Below are positions 52,930 through 61,481 of a stretch of DNA of 64,000 bases, in pieces. The notes below the pieces were generated by a model, which did not search any database, was not told the DNA's origin, and was given only the letters and a program-made list of their open reading frames with translations. The first letter of the stretch is position 1; the number at the start of each line of letters is the position of its first letter. The stretch covers positions 372,001-436,000 of the forward strand of contig NZ_JACJIM010000004.1 of assembly GCF_014138435.1 (NCBI RefSeq). Reading direction: 5' to 3'. Position numbers and translations under genes: made by a program. This stretch comes from Methylobacterium fujisawaense. Its GTDB lineage: Bacteria; Pseudomonadota; Alphaproteobacteria; Rhizobiales; Beijerinckiaceae.

Positions 52930-53898
52930 CTATTCCCACTCGAGTTCCTGATAGGCCACGGTGACGTTGCGGCCGTTGTAGGTCTCGAACAGCGCCCACT
53001 GGTCCCGCTGGTCCGCGGCGACGCGCGTCACCGCCTTCTCGATGGGAACGTCCTTGGCGATCGCAGCCCGGGTCCCGTCGCGGAGGGCGGTCAGGTAGCC
53101 GGTAAGGTCGGACAGCGCCGGGGCGAGATCCACCGCGACGGGGCCGTGGCCCGGCACCGCCCGTGAGGCGCCCATGGCCTTCAGGCGCTCGATCTCGCTC
53201 AGCCAGCCCTTGAGGCTGCCGTCGAGGGACGGGATCCGGTTCACGAACAGCAGGTCGGCGGGGAACAGCAGGCCGCTGCCGGAATCGATCATCGACAGGT
53301 CCGAGGTGGTGTGCGCCGGCCCGTGCGCCGTGAAGGTCAGGCGCCGGTCGCCGAGGTCGATCTCGGCCGTCTCGGCCACGCTCATCGTCGGGTAGACCAC
53401 CGGCCCGGTCCGGTCCTCGCCCAGGAGATCGATCAGGCGCTTGCGGTAGAACTCGCCCCGGGCCGAGAGCGCCTCGGTGAGCTTGGCGTGGCCGATGAAG
53501 ACCGGCTTGTCCTGGACGAACGCCCCCGCGCCGAAGACGTGGTCGGGATGGACATGGGTCAGCACGACGTGGGTGATCGGCTTCTGCGTGCGCTTGACGA
53601 TCTCGGCGCGCAGCCACTGGCCGTCCGCGAGGCTGCCGCCGGATTCCGTCACCAGCACGCCGCTCTTGCCGACGAGGAAGCCGATATTGGCGATGGCGTC
53701 CGCATTGTCGGAGGTTGCGTCGGCGATCAGGCCCTTGCGCACGAACACGCCCGGGCCGACCTCCTCCATCGTGAAGCTCTCGGCGGCGCGGCCCAGCGTC
53801 GGCAGGCAGCACAGGCAGAGCCCCGCGAAGAGCGCGTGCCGCCGCGTCAGCCCGGCGCCGGCGGCGAACGTCCTCGGATGGACGGCGGATGCCGTCAT
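52930..53898 (-). CDS. Quinoprotein relay system zinc metallohydrolase (metallo-beta-lactamase fold)
   Basis: A 322-residue exported hydrolase. A Tat-like start (RRHALFAGL with CLCC) is followed by the metallo-beta-lactamase motif HVHPDH (H115, H117, D119, H120), further histidines in GHGPV and PAHTTSD, and a C-terminal AFETYNGRNVTVAY-type end. Named family: quinoprotein relay system metallohydrolase 2. It begins the three-gene relay operon, running left to the SoxYZ-like and CXXCW genes, and diverges from a TetR gene across the operator-like repeat at 53923-53942. Confidence 0.85.
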   Translation of the reverse strand: MTASAVHPRTFAAGAGLTRRHALFAGLCLCCLPTLGRAAESFTMEEVGPGVFVRKGLIADATSDNADAIANIGFLVGKSGVLVTESGGSLADGQWLRAEIVKRTQKPITHVVLTHVHPDHVFGAGAFVQDKPVFIGHAKLTEALSARGEFYRKRLIDLLGEDRTGPVVYPTMSVAETAEIDLGDRRLTFTAHGPAHTTSDLSMIDSGSGLLFPADLLFVNRIPSLDGSLKGWLSEIERLKAMGASRAVPGHGPVAVDLAPALSDLTGYLTALRDGTRAAIAKDVPIEKAVTRVAADQRDQWALFETYNGRNVTVAYQELEWE

Positions 53899-53922
53899 GC
53901 CGAAACCTCCCGATCTTGATTG

Positions 53923-53942
53923 TCTACCATTAAGTAGGTAGA
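53923..53942. promoter_or_regulatory. Inverted-repeat operator between the relay operon and the TetR gene
   Basis: TCTACC (53923-53928) pairs with GGTAGA (53937-53942) around an AT-rich centre, 25 bp upstream of the metallohydrolase start. It is the only strong palindrome in the divergent region and fits a TetR operator. Binding is inferred. Confidence 0.65.
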
Positions 53943-54024
53943 TTGCTCCTCCGTCAAGGGGTGGGCCGGGATCGGGATCGCGGCCGGCCCCACATTCGCG
54001 TGAGCCGGAGCGACGATCGCCGCG

Positions 54025-54591
54025 ATGAGGGATACCCGCGCCGAGCTGCTGATGCAGGCCGAGACCCTGGTGCGGGGACGCGGCTATGCCGGCTTCAGCT
54101 ACGCCGACCTCGCGGCGGCGGTGGGCATCCGCAAGGCGAGCATCCACCACCACTTCCCCACCAAGATCGATCTCGGCGCCGCCCTGGTGGCGGCCTATGC
54201 GGCGCGCTACGCCGCCGCCCTGGAGGCGATCCGCCGGGACGTCCCGGACGGGCCGGGCCGGGTCGAGGCCTATGGCCGGCTCTATCTCGGCGGTGTCGAG
54301 CAGGGGCTCGGCTGCCTGTGCGCGGCGCTCGCCATCGAGGGCGAGGCCCTGCCCGAGCGCCTGCGCCGGGACATTGCGGCCTTCTTTGCGGATCACCTCG
54401 CGTGGCTGGAGGCGATCCTGCGGGAGGGGCAGGCGGACGGGAGCGTCCGCGGCGGCGCGGATCCGGCGGCGCTCGCCCGCTACGTCGTCGCCACCCTGGA
54501 GGGGGCGCTGCTGATGGAGCGCCTGTTCGCGAGCCCGGCGGCCTTCCGGGGGACGCTGGCGGTCCTGGTGGACGGGCTCAGGCCGCAGTGA
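54025..54591 (+). CDS. TetR-family transcriptional regulator
   Basis: A 188-residue repressor. The N-terminal helix-turn-helix is [20 protein letters not shown] followed by [15 protein letters not shown], and the C-terminal ligand domain has two cysteines in [20 protein letters not shown]. It is divergent from the quinoprotein relay operon and close to the palindrome at 53923-53942, so it probably represses that operon and itself. Its 3' end overlaps the convergent queC gene by 14 bp. Confidence 0.9.
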   Translation: MRDTRAELLMQAETLVRGRGYAGFSYADLAAAVGIRKASIHHHFPTKIDLGAALVAAYAARYAAALEAIRRDVPDGPGRVEAYGRLYLGGVEQGLGCLCAALAIEGEALPERLRRDIAAFFADHLAWLEAILREGQADGSVRGGADPAALARYVVATLEGALLMERLFASPAAFRGTLAVLVDGLRPQ

Positions 54592-55297
54592 ACCGCGCGT
54601 AGCCGTCCGCCCGGAGGCGGCAGGCCGGGCAGGTCCCGCAGCCGTAGCCCCAGGGATGCCGCTGCCCGCGCTCGCCGAGGTAGCAGGTGTGGCTCTCCTC
54701 GACGATCAGGTCGACCAGCGCTCGGCCCCCCAACGTCTCGGCCAGTTCCCAGGTCTGCGCTTTGTCGAGCCACATCAGCGGCGTGTGCAGGACGAAGCGC
54801 CGCTCCATGCCGAGGTTGAGCGCCACCTGCAGGGCCTTGATCGTGTCGTCGCGGCAGTCCGGGTAGCCGGAATAGTCGGTCTCGCACATCCCGCCGACCA
54901 CGTGCCGGAGGCCCCGCCGGTAGGCGAGCGCCGCCGCGAAGGTCAGGAAGACGAGGTTGCGGCCGGGCACGAAGGTGTTGGGCAGGCCCGACGCCTCGTA
55001 GCCGATCGCGGCCTCCCGGGTGAGTGCCGTCTCGGACACCTGCCCGAGGGCGTCGAGGGCGAGCGTGTGGTCTGCCCCGAGGCGGGGCGCCCAGTCGGGA
55101 TTGAGGCCCGTCGTGCCCGCCCGCAGGGCGGCGCGGCGGTCGAGCTCGACCCGGTGGCGCTGTCCGTAATCGAAGCCGAGGGTCTCGACATGGTCGAACC
55201 GGTCCAGCGCCCAGGCGAGGCAGGTGGCCGAATCCTGGCCGCCGGAGAACAGCACCAGCGCGGCGCGGTCCCCCGAAGGCGCGGCCTCACTCGCCAT
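54578..55297 (-). CDS. queC: 7-cyano-7-deazaguanine synthase
   Basis: A 239-residue enzyme that makes preQ0 for queuosine-modified tRNA. The ATP PP-loop is [13 protein letters not shown], and the zinc cysteines are in [22 protein letters not shown], read in two parts. [15 protein letters not shown] is also typical. It follows queD on the same strand with an 11-bp overlap. queE (the radical SAM step) is not in the window. Confidence 0.95.
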   Translation of the reverse strand: MASEAAPSGDRAALVLFSGGQDSATCLAWALDRFDHVETLGFDYGQRHRVELDRRAALRAGTTGLNPDWAPRLGADHTLALDALGQVSETALTREAAIGYEASGLPNTFVPGRNLVFLTFAAALAYRRGLRHVVGGMCETDYSGYPDCRDDTIKALQVALNLGMERRFVLHTPLMWLDKAQTWELAETLGGRALVDLIVEESHTCYLGERGQRHPWGYGCGTCPACRLRADGYARFTAA

Positions 55298-55643
55298 CGT
55301 ACTCGGCCCAGGACATCGGGGTCTCGGCGACCCGCACCAGCGCGAGGCCCGGCAGGTCCGGCCGGAGGCGCTGCCAGATCCAGGCCGCGATGTTCTCGGC
55401 GGTCGGGTTCTCCAGCCCCTCGATCTCGTTGAGGCAATGGTGGTCGAGCCGGGCGAGCAGCGGCCCGAAGATCGACTCGATGTCGTAGAAGTCGATCACC
55501 CAGCCGGTGTGGGCATCGACCGGACCGGCCACCGTCAGCTCGACCCGGTAGGAATGCCCGTGCATCCTGTGGCAGCGGTGGGTCTCGGGCACGTTCGGCA
55601 GCCGGTGGGCCGCCTCGAAGGTGAAGGCTTGGGTGATCTTCAT
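55287..55643 (-). CDS. queD: 6-carboxytetrahydropterin synthase
   Basis: A 118-residue enzyme of the queuosine pathway that converts dihydroneopterin triphosphate to 6-carboxytetrahydropterin. The zinc histidines are in AAHRLP and HGHSYRVEL, and the catalytic cysteine is in [18 protein letters not shown] and NPTAENIA are family motifs. The start [13 protein letters not shown] matches the family. It overlaps queC by 11 bp. No preQ1 riboswitch was seen in the short leader. Confidence 0.95.
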   Translation of the reverse strand: MKITQAFTFEAAHRLPNVPETHRCHRMHGHSYRVELTVAGPVDAHTGWVIDFYDIESIFGPLLARLDHHCLNEIEGLENPTAENIAAWIWQRLRPDLPGLALVRVAETPMSWAEYDGE

Positions 55644-55778
55644 GGGCGGGGTTCGCGGGCTGGGACCGATCTCGCACCCGCAATAGCGCCGACGGACCGT
55701 TTCGCGCAAAGGCTGGCTGTTCCGGGGCGTGCCGCCCGCCCCCCCCCGATGGCCGAGGAGGGCCGCCCCGGTGCAGGG

Positions 55779-56744
55779 TCAGGCCCGGGGGCGGTCCTCC
55801 GCGGCCTCTTCCGACCACCGGGCGTACCAGGCCTTGAACAGGCGCAGCTGCGTCTCCGCGTAGTGGCGCTGGCCGGCGCTCAGCGCGTCGGTGGCGTTGA
55901 AGTGGAGGGCGTATTCCGGGTTTCCTTCCAGCACCATGAGGTGCTTGTAGTACAGGACGAGGTCCGGCCCCTCGTCGAAGCTCGACAGGATCGCCAGTGC
56001 GGCGTCGAGCTCCTCCGCCCGGCGGCGGGCCTGGACGTCGCCCGCGGCGGCCTTCTCGCACAGGGCGACGAGGTGGAGGACCTCCCGCGGCAGGACGTTG
56101 CCGATGCCCGTGATGGCGCCCCGGGCGCCGCAATTGACGTAGCCGTGCACCACCTGCGTATCCACCCCGACCATCAGGGTGATGTCGGGCGACTGGCCGG
56201 TGATGTGCTCGGCCGCGTAGGTGAGCGAGGCCGCGCCGCCGAACTCCTTGAAGCCGACGAGGTGCGGATACCGGGTGCGCAGGCGGAAGAACAGGTCCGC
56301 CCGGGTCTCGAACCCGTAATAGGGGCTGTTGTAGATCACCGACGGCAGGTCGACCGCCGCCTCGAGGATGCCGGAGAAATGGGCTTCCTGTGCCGCGGCC
56401 GCGCTCCCCCGCGACAGGACCCGCGGGATGATCATCAGGCCCTGGGCGCCGGCCGCCTTGGCGTGGGCGGCGAGCGCCGCCGCCCGCTTCGGGTTCTGGG
56501 CCCCGGTCCCGACGATGACCGGGACGCCGGCCGCCAGCAGCCGCTCGACGCCCGCCATCCGCTCCTCGTCGGTGAGCAGCGGCCAGTCACCCATCGAGCC
56601 GCAATAGACCACCGCCGACATCCCCGCGGCGACGAGGTCCTTCCCCTTCCGCGCCAGGGCGTCGAGATCGGGTGTCCGGTCCGGCCGGCAGGGGGTCATC
56701 AGGGCCGGGATCGTGCCGGAGAAGATGTGTCGGTCGAAGGCCAT
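55779..56744 (-). CDS. Dihydrodipicolinate synthase/N-acetylneuraminate lyase family protein
   Basis: A 321-residue class I aldolase-fold lyase. The N-terminal GTIPALMTPCRPDRTPDLDAL and GSMGDWPLLTDEERMAGVERL match the family; the Schiff-base lysine is in HLVGFKEFGG and the Tyr is in VIYNSPYYGF. Likely reaction: addition or removal of pyruvate or a keto acid from a carboxylated substrate, but the substrate is unknown (DHDPS itself is less likely because of the context). A GntR operator-like site lies about 100 bp upstream, and the GntR gene is immediately upstream on the same strand, so it is probably regulated by it and by a linked solute-binding protein. Confidence 0.85.
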   Translation of the reverse strand: MAFDRHIFSGTIPALMTPCRPDRTPDLDALARKGKDLVAAGMSAVVYCGSMGDWPLLTDEERMAGVERLLAAGVPVIVGTGAQNPKRAAALAAHAKAAGAQGLMIIPRVLSRGSAAAAQEAHFSGILEAAVDLPSVIYNSPYYGFETRADLFFRLRTRYPHLVGFKEFGGAASLTYAAEHITGQSPDITLMVGVDTQVVHGYVNCGARGAITGIGNVLPREVLHLVALCEKAAAGDVQARRRAEELDAALAILSSFDEGPDLVLYYKHLMVLEGNPEYALHFNATDALSAGQRHYAETQLRLFKAWYARWSEEAAEDRPRA

Positions 56745-56843
56745 CGCCGGCTCGTCTGCTGGGAGGAGAATCGCCCCGGCCGGCCTGTCGGGCCTCGCGG
56801 GGTGGCGCCCCTCTCCATGGCAGCGACGCGCGATTCTGGCAAG

Positions 56844-56857
56844 GATTTTATACAATC
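56844..56857. promoter_or_regulatory. GntR operator copy 1 (overlaps end of the GntR gene)
   Basis: GATTTTATACAATC is the reverse complement of the site at 57591-57603 over 13 bases. It overlaps the GntR stop codon and lies about 100 bp upstream of the lyase start. It resembles the VanR/FadR-type ATTGTATACAAT consensus. Confidence 0.65.
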
Positions 56858-57525
56858 TTGCGCTTGGTGGCGGTCGCCGAGGCGTCGCCCAGGAAGGCCA
56901 TCAGCGCGGACGCGACGTGGTCGATATGGTCGGTCAGGAGGGCGCAGGCCGCCGAGACGTGGCCGTTGCGGCAGAGCCGGACGATCTCGCGGTGCTCGCG
57001 GTCGGCCCGTTCCAGCTCGGCATTGTCCGTCGAGAGCTGCAGGCGCGTGTAGCGGTCGCACTCGGCCAGGAGGGAGCCGACGAGAGCGAGGGCGCGGGGC
57101 CGCTCGGCCCGGCTGTAGAGGAGGAGGTGCAGCTCCGTGTTGAGGGCGCCCCAGAGCGCCGTCGCGCCGTCGCGCAACGCCGCGGCGTAATCCTCCAGCA
57201 GGGCGTCGGCCCGGGCGTAATCGTCGGCGGTCAGGTTGGGCGCCGACAGGGACAGGAGGCGGGGCTCGAGGGCGCCCCGGAGTTCCAGGGCCTCGGCCGC
57301 GTCCGCCGGCGAGAGCGGCGCCACCATGGCGCCGCGATGGGGCAGAATCCGCACGAGGCCCTCGGCCTCGAGCTGGAACAGGGCTTCCCGCACCGGGATC
57401 CGGCTGGCCCCGAACTCCGCCGCGAGCCCGTCCTGGCGGAGCTGCGAGCCGGCCGGATAACGCCCGTCGAGGATGCGTCGCCGGATCTCGGTCCCGATCG
57501 AACCCGCGATGGTCCGGTTCTTCAT
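56848..57525 (-). CDS. GntR-family regulator with FCD domain
   Basis: A 225-residue regulator. The winged helix (IGTEIRRRILDGRYPAGSQL and AAEFGASRIPVREALFQLEAEGL) is followed by the all-helical FCD ligand domain. The start MKNRTIAGSIGTEI is preceded by GGAGCGAGACG. It lies between the lyase (tandem, downstream) and the peptide-type solute-binding protein (divergent). The ATTGTATAAAATC element occurs at both targets, so it probably represses both in the absence of a ligand, presumably the compound they import and cleave (inference). Confidence 0.92.
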   Translation of the reverse strand: MKNRTIAGSIGTEIRRRILDGRYPAGSQLRQDGLAAEFGASRIPVREALFQLEAEGLVRILPHRGAMVAPLSPADAAEALELRGALEPRLLSLSAPNLTADDYARADALLEDYAAALRDGATALWGALNTELHLLLYSRAERPRALALVGSLLAECDRYTRLQLSTDNAELERADREHREIVRLCRNGHVSAACALLTDHIDHVASALMAFLGDASATATKRKIV

Positions 57526-57590
57526 CGTCTCGCTCCCGGTCGCCCCCGGGAGCTCCGCAGGACCCTTGACGGCGGAGCTCCGGTGTTGAA

Positions 57591-57603
57591 ATTGTATAAA
57601 ATC
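57591..57603. promoter_or_regulatory. GntR operator copy 2 (upstream of the solute-binding protein)
   Basis: ATTGTATAAAATC matches copy 1 over 13 of 13 bases and lies 40 bp upstream of the divergent solute-binding-protein start, 66 bp from the GntR start. Shared, asymmetric, FadR/VanR-like. Binding is inferred. Confidence 0.65.
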
Positions 57604-57642
57604 AATCGGGCAACGGGCTCGATCAGGACAAGGGTGCCCGCG

Positions 57643-59235
57643 ATGAAGCTCTCCCGTCGCCAGCTTCTGGCCGGAACCGCAGGCGCGGCCGCCGGCCTCG
57701 GCCTCCCGCACCTGGTCCGGGCCCAGCCCGGCGGCGGCAGCGTGCTGCGCTTCATCCCGTCGACGCCCCTGCCGTCCCTCGATCCGATCGTCGCCACGAG
57801 CTACGTCATCCGCAACCACGGCTATCTCGTCTACGACACGCTGTTCGCCACCGACGAGAATTTCCGGATCCAGCCGCAGATGGTCCGCGAGTGGCAGACC
57901 GCGCCCGACGGCCTGCGCTGGACCTTCCATCTCCGCGACGGTCTCACCTTCCATGACGGCTCCCCCGTCGAGGCCAAGGACTGCATCGCGTCCATCGCGC
58001 GCTGGTCCAAGCGCGACGCCTTCGGTCAGACCCTGGCGGGATTCGTGGCGGAATACGGCCAGGAGGACGCCCGGACCTTCACGATCAGCCTGAAGCAGCC
58101 CTTCCCCCTGCTCCCGGCGGCGTTGGGCAAGCTGTCCTCCAACGTGCCCTTCATCATGCCGGAGCGCATCGCCCTGCAGGATGCCTCCAAGCCGATCGCC
58201 AACGCCATGGGGTCCGGGCCCTGGCGGTTCGAGGCGCGGGAATGGATTCCCGGCCAGAACGCGATCTACACCCGCCACGCCGGCTACCGGCCCCGCGAGG
58301 AGGCGCCCTCCTGGGCGGCCGGCGGCAAGGTCGCCAAGGTCGACCGGATCGAGTGGCTGGCCATCACCGAGGCCTCGGCGGCGGTGGGCGCGATGATCCA
58401 GGGGGCGGTGGACTGGTACGAGCAGCCGGCGATCGACCTGATCCCCGTCCTGAAGGGCAAGCCCGGGATCGAGATCCGCAACGTGCCGCTCGGGCTGATC
58501 CTGCTGATGCGGTTCAACCACACGCAGCCGCCGTTCAACAATCCCGAGATCCGCCGGGCCGTGATGATGGCCATGCAGCAGGACGACTACATGCAGGCGG
58601 TGGTCGGCAGCCCCGAATACTACCGGGAGGCCAAGACCTTCTTCACGCCGGGCTCGCCGATGTCGACCGGTGCCGGCGGGGCCGCCGCCATGCAGGGGGA
58701 CCTCGCCAAGGCCAAGGCGATGCTGGCTAAGGCCGGCTACAAGGGCGAGCGCGTGGTGCTGCTGGCCCCGGCCGACCAGCCGATCGCCTACAACCAGTCG
58801 CTCGTGACCCAGGATCTGCTCAAGCAGCTCGGGATGACTGTCGATCTGGTCTCCACCGACTGGGGCAGCTTCATCGCCCGCCGCGGCAACCGCGGGCCGG
58901 TCGATGCCGGCGGCTGGTCGCTGTTCCACACGCTCTGGTCGGGGGCCGACGTCCTGAACCCGGCGCTCCACCCGCTGATCCGGGCCAACGGTCAGGCCGC
59001 GTGGTTCGGCTGGCCGGACGACCCGACGCTCGAGACCCTGCGCAGCGAGTGGATCGCCACGAGCGACGAGGCGCAGCAGAAGGCGCTGGCCGCCCGCATC
59101 GAGGAGCGCGCCTTCGCGGTCGTGCCCTACGCCCCTGCGGGCCTCGTGCAGCAGCCGATGGCCGTGAGTTCGAAGCTCAAGGGCATGGTGATGGCGCCCG
59201 TGCAGTTCTTCTGGAACATCGAGAAGACCGCCTGA
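57643..59235 (+). CDS. ABC transporter substrate-binding protein, peptide/nickel type (SBP family 5)
   Basis: A 530-residue receptor. A Tat signal (SRRQLLAGTAG) leads to the SBP_bac_5 fold: LRFIPSTPLPSLDPIVATSY, then WTFHLRDGLTFHDGSPVEAKD, and ending with PVQFFWNIEKTA. Family members bind peptides, opines, glycosides or modified amino acids; the Tat signal suggests a folded or cofactor-bound export. No permease or ATPase gene is adjacent. It is divergent from a GntR gene and shares that regulator's operator with a DapA-like lyase, so uptake and cleavage of a common compound is the likely logic. Confidence 0.92.
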   Translation: MKLSRRQLLAGTAGAAAGLGLPHLVRAQPGGGSVLRFIPSTPLPSLDPIVATSYVIRNHGYLVYDTLFATDENFRIQPQMVREWQTAPDGLRWTFHLRDGLTFHDGSPVEAKDCIASIARWSKRDAFGQTLAGFVAEYGQEDARTFTISLKQPFPLLPAALGKLSSNVPFIMPERIALQDASKPIANAMGSGPWRFEAREWIPGQNAIYTRHAGYRPREEAPSWAAGGKVAKVDRIEWLAITEASAAVGAMIQGAVDWYEQPAIDLIPVLKGKPGIEIRNVPLGLILLMRFNHTQPPFNNPEIRRAVMMAMQQDDYMQAVVGSPEYYREAKTFFTPGSPMSTGAGGAAAMQGDLAKAKAMLAKAGYKGERVVLLAPADQPIAYNQSLVTQDLLKQLGMTVDLVSTDWGSFIARRGNRGPVDAGGWSLFHTLWSGADVLNPALHPLIRANGQAAWFGWPDDPTLETLRSEWIATSDEAQQKALAARIEERAFAVVPYAPAGLVQQPMAVSSKLKGMVMAPVQFFWNIEKTA

Positions 59236-59265
59236 GCCTGGAGGGTCGGAGCGCCCGCGGCGGTC

Positions 59266-60306
59266 CTAGCCCGCCTCTTTCTCGGACACACCGGCCTGCG
59301 CGAAGGTCGCCATGCCGGTGTGGCAGGCGAGCGCGCCCTTCAGCAGGCCCATCGCCATGCCGGCGCCCGAGGCCTCGCCGAGGCGCATGCCGAGCGCCAA
59401 CAGCGGCACCAGACCGAGCCGCTCCAGCACCTCGGCGTGGACGCCCTCCGCCGAGACGTGGCCGGCGAGGCAATGGTCGAGGGCGCTCGGGTCGGCGGCG
59501 TGGAGCACGGCCGCGGCGGCGGTGGCCACGTAGCCGTCGATCACCACCGGGATGCGCTGGAGCCTGGCGGCCAGGATCGCCCCCGCCATGGCGGCGATCT
59601 CCCGGCCGCCGAGGCGCGCCAGGACCTGGAGCGGGTCGTCGAGATGGCCGGCATGGTGGGCGAGCGCCGCCTCCACGGCCGCGACCTTCCGGGACAGGCC
59701 GTCCCGGTCGACGCCGGTGCCGCGCCCGACCCAGTGGGCGGGATCGCCGCCGAACAGGGCGGCGTAGAGGGCGGCCGCCACGGTGGTGTTGCCGATGCCC
59801 ATCTCGCCGATGCCGAGGCAGTCGGTACCGGCGGCCACCGCCTCCATGCCGAACGCCATGGTGGCCACCGTGGCGCGCTCGTCGAGGGCCGGCGCTTCCG
59901 TGATGTCGCCGGTGGGCATGTCGAGGGCGAGGTCGAACACCTTGAAGCCGAGGCCGTAGGCCGCGCAGATCTGGTTGATCGCCCCGCCCCCGGCGGCGAA
60001 ATTGTCGAGCATCTGCCGGTTGACCGCGTCCGGGAAGGCCGAGACGCCGCGGCGCGTGACCCCGTGGCTGCCGGCGAAGACGCAGACCAGCGGCCGGTCG
60101 AAGCTCGGGGGCGCCTTACCTTGCCATGCCGCCAGCCACGTCACGAGGCTCTCCAGCCGCCCCAGCGAGCCCGCGGGCTTCGTCAGGGTCGCGTCCCGGG
60201 CGGCGACCGCGGCCTTCGCCTCCGCGTCGGGGCCCGGCATCGCCTTCAGCAGGTTGCGGATGTCGTCGAAGGGACCGGGTTCGGGAGCGGTCATCGGGTC
60301 GGTCAT
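59266..60306 (-). CDS. cobT: Nicotinate-nucleotide--dimethylbenzimidazole phosphoribosyltransferase
   Basis: A 346-residue enzyme that activates DMB with nicotinate mononucleotide to give alpha-ribazole phosphate for cobalamin. Motifs are TKPAGSLGRLE, VFAGSHGVTRRGVSAFP, EMGIGNTTVAAAL and GGREIAAMAGAI, with the catalytic glutamate in the GHVSAEGVHAE region. It is divergent from cobS, with the two starts 87 bp apart; I searched the gap for a cobalamin riboswitch and saw no B12 box. It converges with the SBP gene 30 bp away. Confidence 0.95.
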   Translation of the reverse strand: MTDPMTAPEPGPFDDIRNLLKAMPGPDAEAKAAVAARDATLTKPAGSLGRLESLVTWLAAWQGKAPPSFDRPLVCVFAGSHGVTRRGVSAFPDAVNRQMLDNFAAGGGAINQICAAYGLGFKVFDLALDMPTGDITEAPALDERATVATMAFGMEAVAAGTDCLGIGEMGIGNTTVAAALYAALFGGDPAHWVGRGTGVDRDGLSRKVAAVEAALAHHAGHLDDPLQVLARLGGREIAAMAGAILAARLQRIPVVIDGYVATAAAAVLHAADPSALDHCLAGHVSAEGVHAEVLERLGLVPLLALGMRLGEASGAGMAMGLLKGALACHTGMATFAQAGVSEKEAG

Positions 60307-60392
60307 GGCGGCGATGATTTCCTGTGGGCGCCCCCGGACGGGGAGACTATAATGGACCGGCGCGCGGTGGCGGGCGGATGCGAGAGACCGCG

Positions 60393-61217
60393 ATGAACAG
60401 GCAGACCGGCGGGGAGGCCGACTGGCCCGGGCGCGGCGCCCTCTACGACCTCGCCGGGTGCCTGCGCTTCTACTCCCGCCTGCCGGTGCCGCAACTGCCC
60501 GGAGAGCCGGACCCGCATCGCAGCCCCGACTTCACCACCCTGCCCCGGATGCTGCCGCTGGCCGGCCTGATCCTGGCCCTGCCCGCGGCCCTGGTCCTGG
60601 CCGGCGGCTGGTGGATCGGGCTCGGGCCGTTCCTGGCCGCGACGCTCGCCATCGCCGTACTGGTGGTGGCCACGGGCGCCCTGCACGAGGACGGGCTCGC
60701 CGACGTCGCCGACGGGTTCGGCGGCGGCACCACCCGGGAGCGCCGCCTGGAGATCATGCGCGACAGCCGGATCGGCGCCTACGGGGGCGCGGCCCTGGTC
60801 CTGGCCCTGGCCCTGCGGATCGGCGCCCTGGCCACGCTCCTCGACCGGACCGGGTACGCCGCCGTCACCGGCCTGATCCTGGCCGCCGCCCTGTCGCGGG
60901 TCGCCGCCCTCGCCCCGATGGTGCTGCTGGAGCCGGCCCGGCCCGGCGGGCTCGCCGCCGCGGTGGGCCGCCCGGACCGGGCGAGCCTCGCCACCGCCCT
61001 CGGCCTCGGTGCGGTGCTGGCCCTCGGCGCCGTGCCGCTCGGCCTGCCGTTCGGCGGCGTCGTGTCGATGATCCTGTGCGCCGGCCTCGCGGCTTTGGCC
61101 CTGACCCGGCTCGCCCGCGCCAGGATCGGGGGGCAGACCGGGGACGTGATCGGCGCCTGCCAGCAGGTCGCGGAGATCGCCGCGCTGCTGGCCCTGGTGG
61201 CGGCTTGGGCGGAGTGA
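60393..61217 (+). CDS. cobS: Adenosylcobinamide-GDP ribazoletransferase
   Basis: A 274-residue inner-membrane enzyme for the last step of cobalamin assembly. It begins LYDLAGCLRFYSRLPVPQLP, continues with the conserved TGALHEDGLADVADGFGGG and DSRIGAYGGAAL, and has about six membrane helices. The ATG at 60393 follows GAGAG; one at 60378 is also possible. It diverges from cobT, so the two genes of the pathway are transcribed from one region. The DUF1289/retropepsin pair follows on the same strand. Confidence 0.93.
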   Translation: MNRQTGGEADWPGRGALYDLAGCLRFYSRLPVPQLPGEPDPHRSPDFTTLPRMLPLAGLILALPAALVLAGGWWIGLGPFLAATLAIAVLVVATGALHEDGLADVADGFGGGTTRERRLEIMRDSRIGAYGGAALVLALALRIGALATLLDRTGYAAVTGLILAAALSRVAALAPMVLLEPARPGGLAAAVGRPDRASLATALGLGAVLALGAVPLGLPFGGVVSMILCAGLAALALTRLARARIGGQTGDVIGACQQVAEIAALLALVAAWAE

Positions 61218-61268
61218 GGACGCCAACGCGTCTTGACCCGGCCACGATCCCCCGCCCAAGGTTTCCCG

Positions 61269-61481
61269 ATGCCGCCCGCGCCAAAACCCTCCTCGCCCTG
61301 CACCAAGGTCTGCGTGCTCGACGCCCCGACCGGATTGTGCTGCGGCTGCGGGCGGACCCGCGACGAGATCGCCGCCTGGGGGGCGCTGTCGGAGGTGCAG
61401 CGCCGCACCGTCATGGCGGGGCTCGAAGCCCGGATGCGGGCCGCCGGCCTCACGCCTCTGGAAGCGCCGCTGCCGTCATGA
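61269..61481 (+). CDS. DUF1289-family small cysteine-rich protein
   Basis: A 70-residue protein. Cysteines in SPCTKVCVLDAPTGLCCGCGRT, which fits a small metal- or Fe-S-binding knuckle, are typical of DUF1289. It starts MPPAPKPSSPC; a TTG twelve codons earlier is possible but less likely. Its stop overlaps the next ATG by four bases, so it is coupled to the retropepsin-like gene. Function unknown. Confidence 0.85.
   Translation: MPPAPKPSSPCTKVCVLDAPTGLCCGCGRTRDEIAAWGALSEVQRRTVMAGLEARMRAAGLTPLEAPLPS

Noticed and set aside
60307-60392. A cobalamin riboswitch between cobT and cobS
   Set aside because: No B12 box and the gap is too short for the full aptamer.
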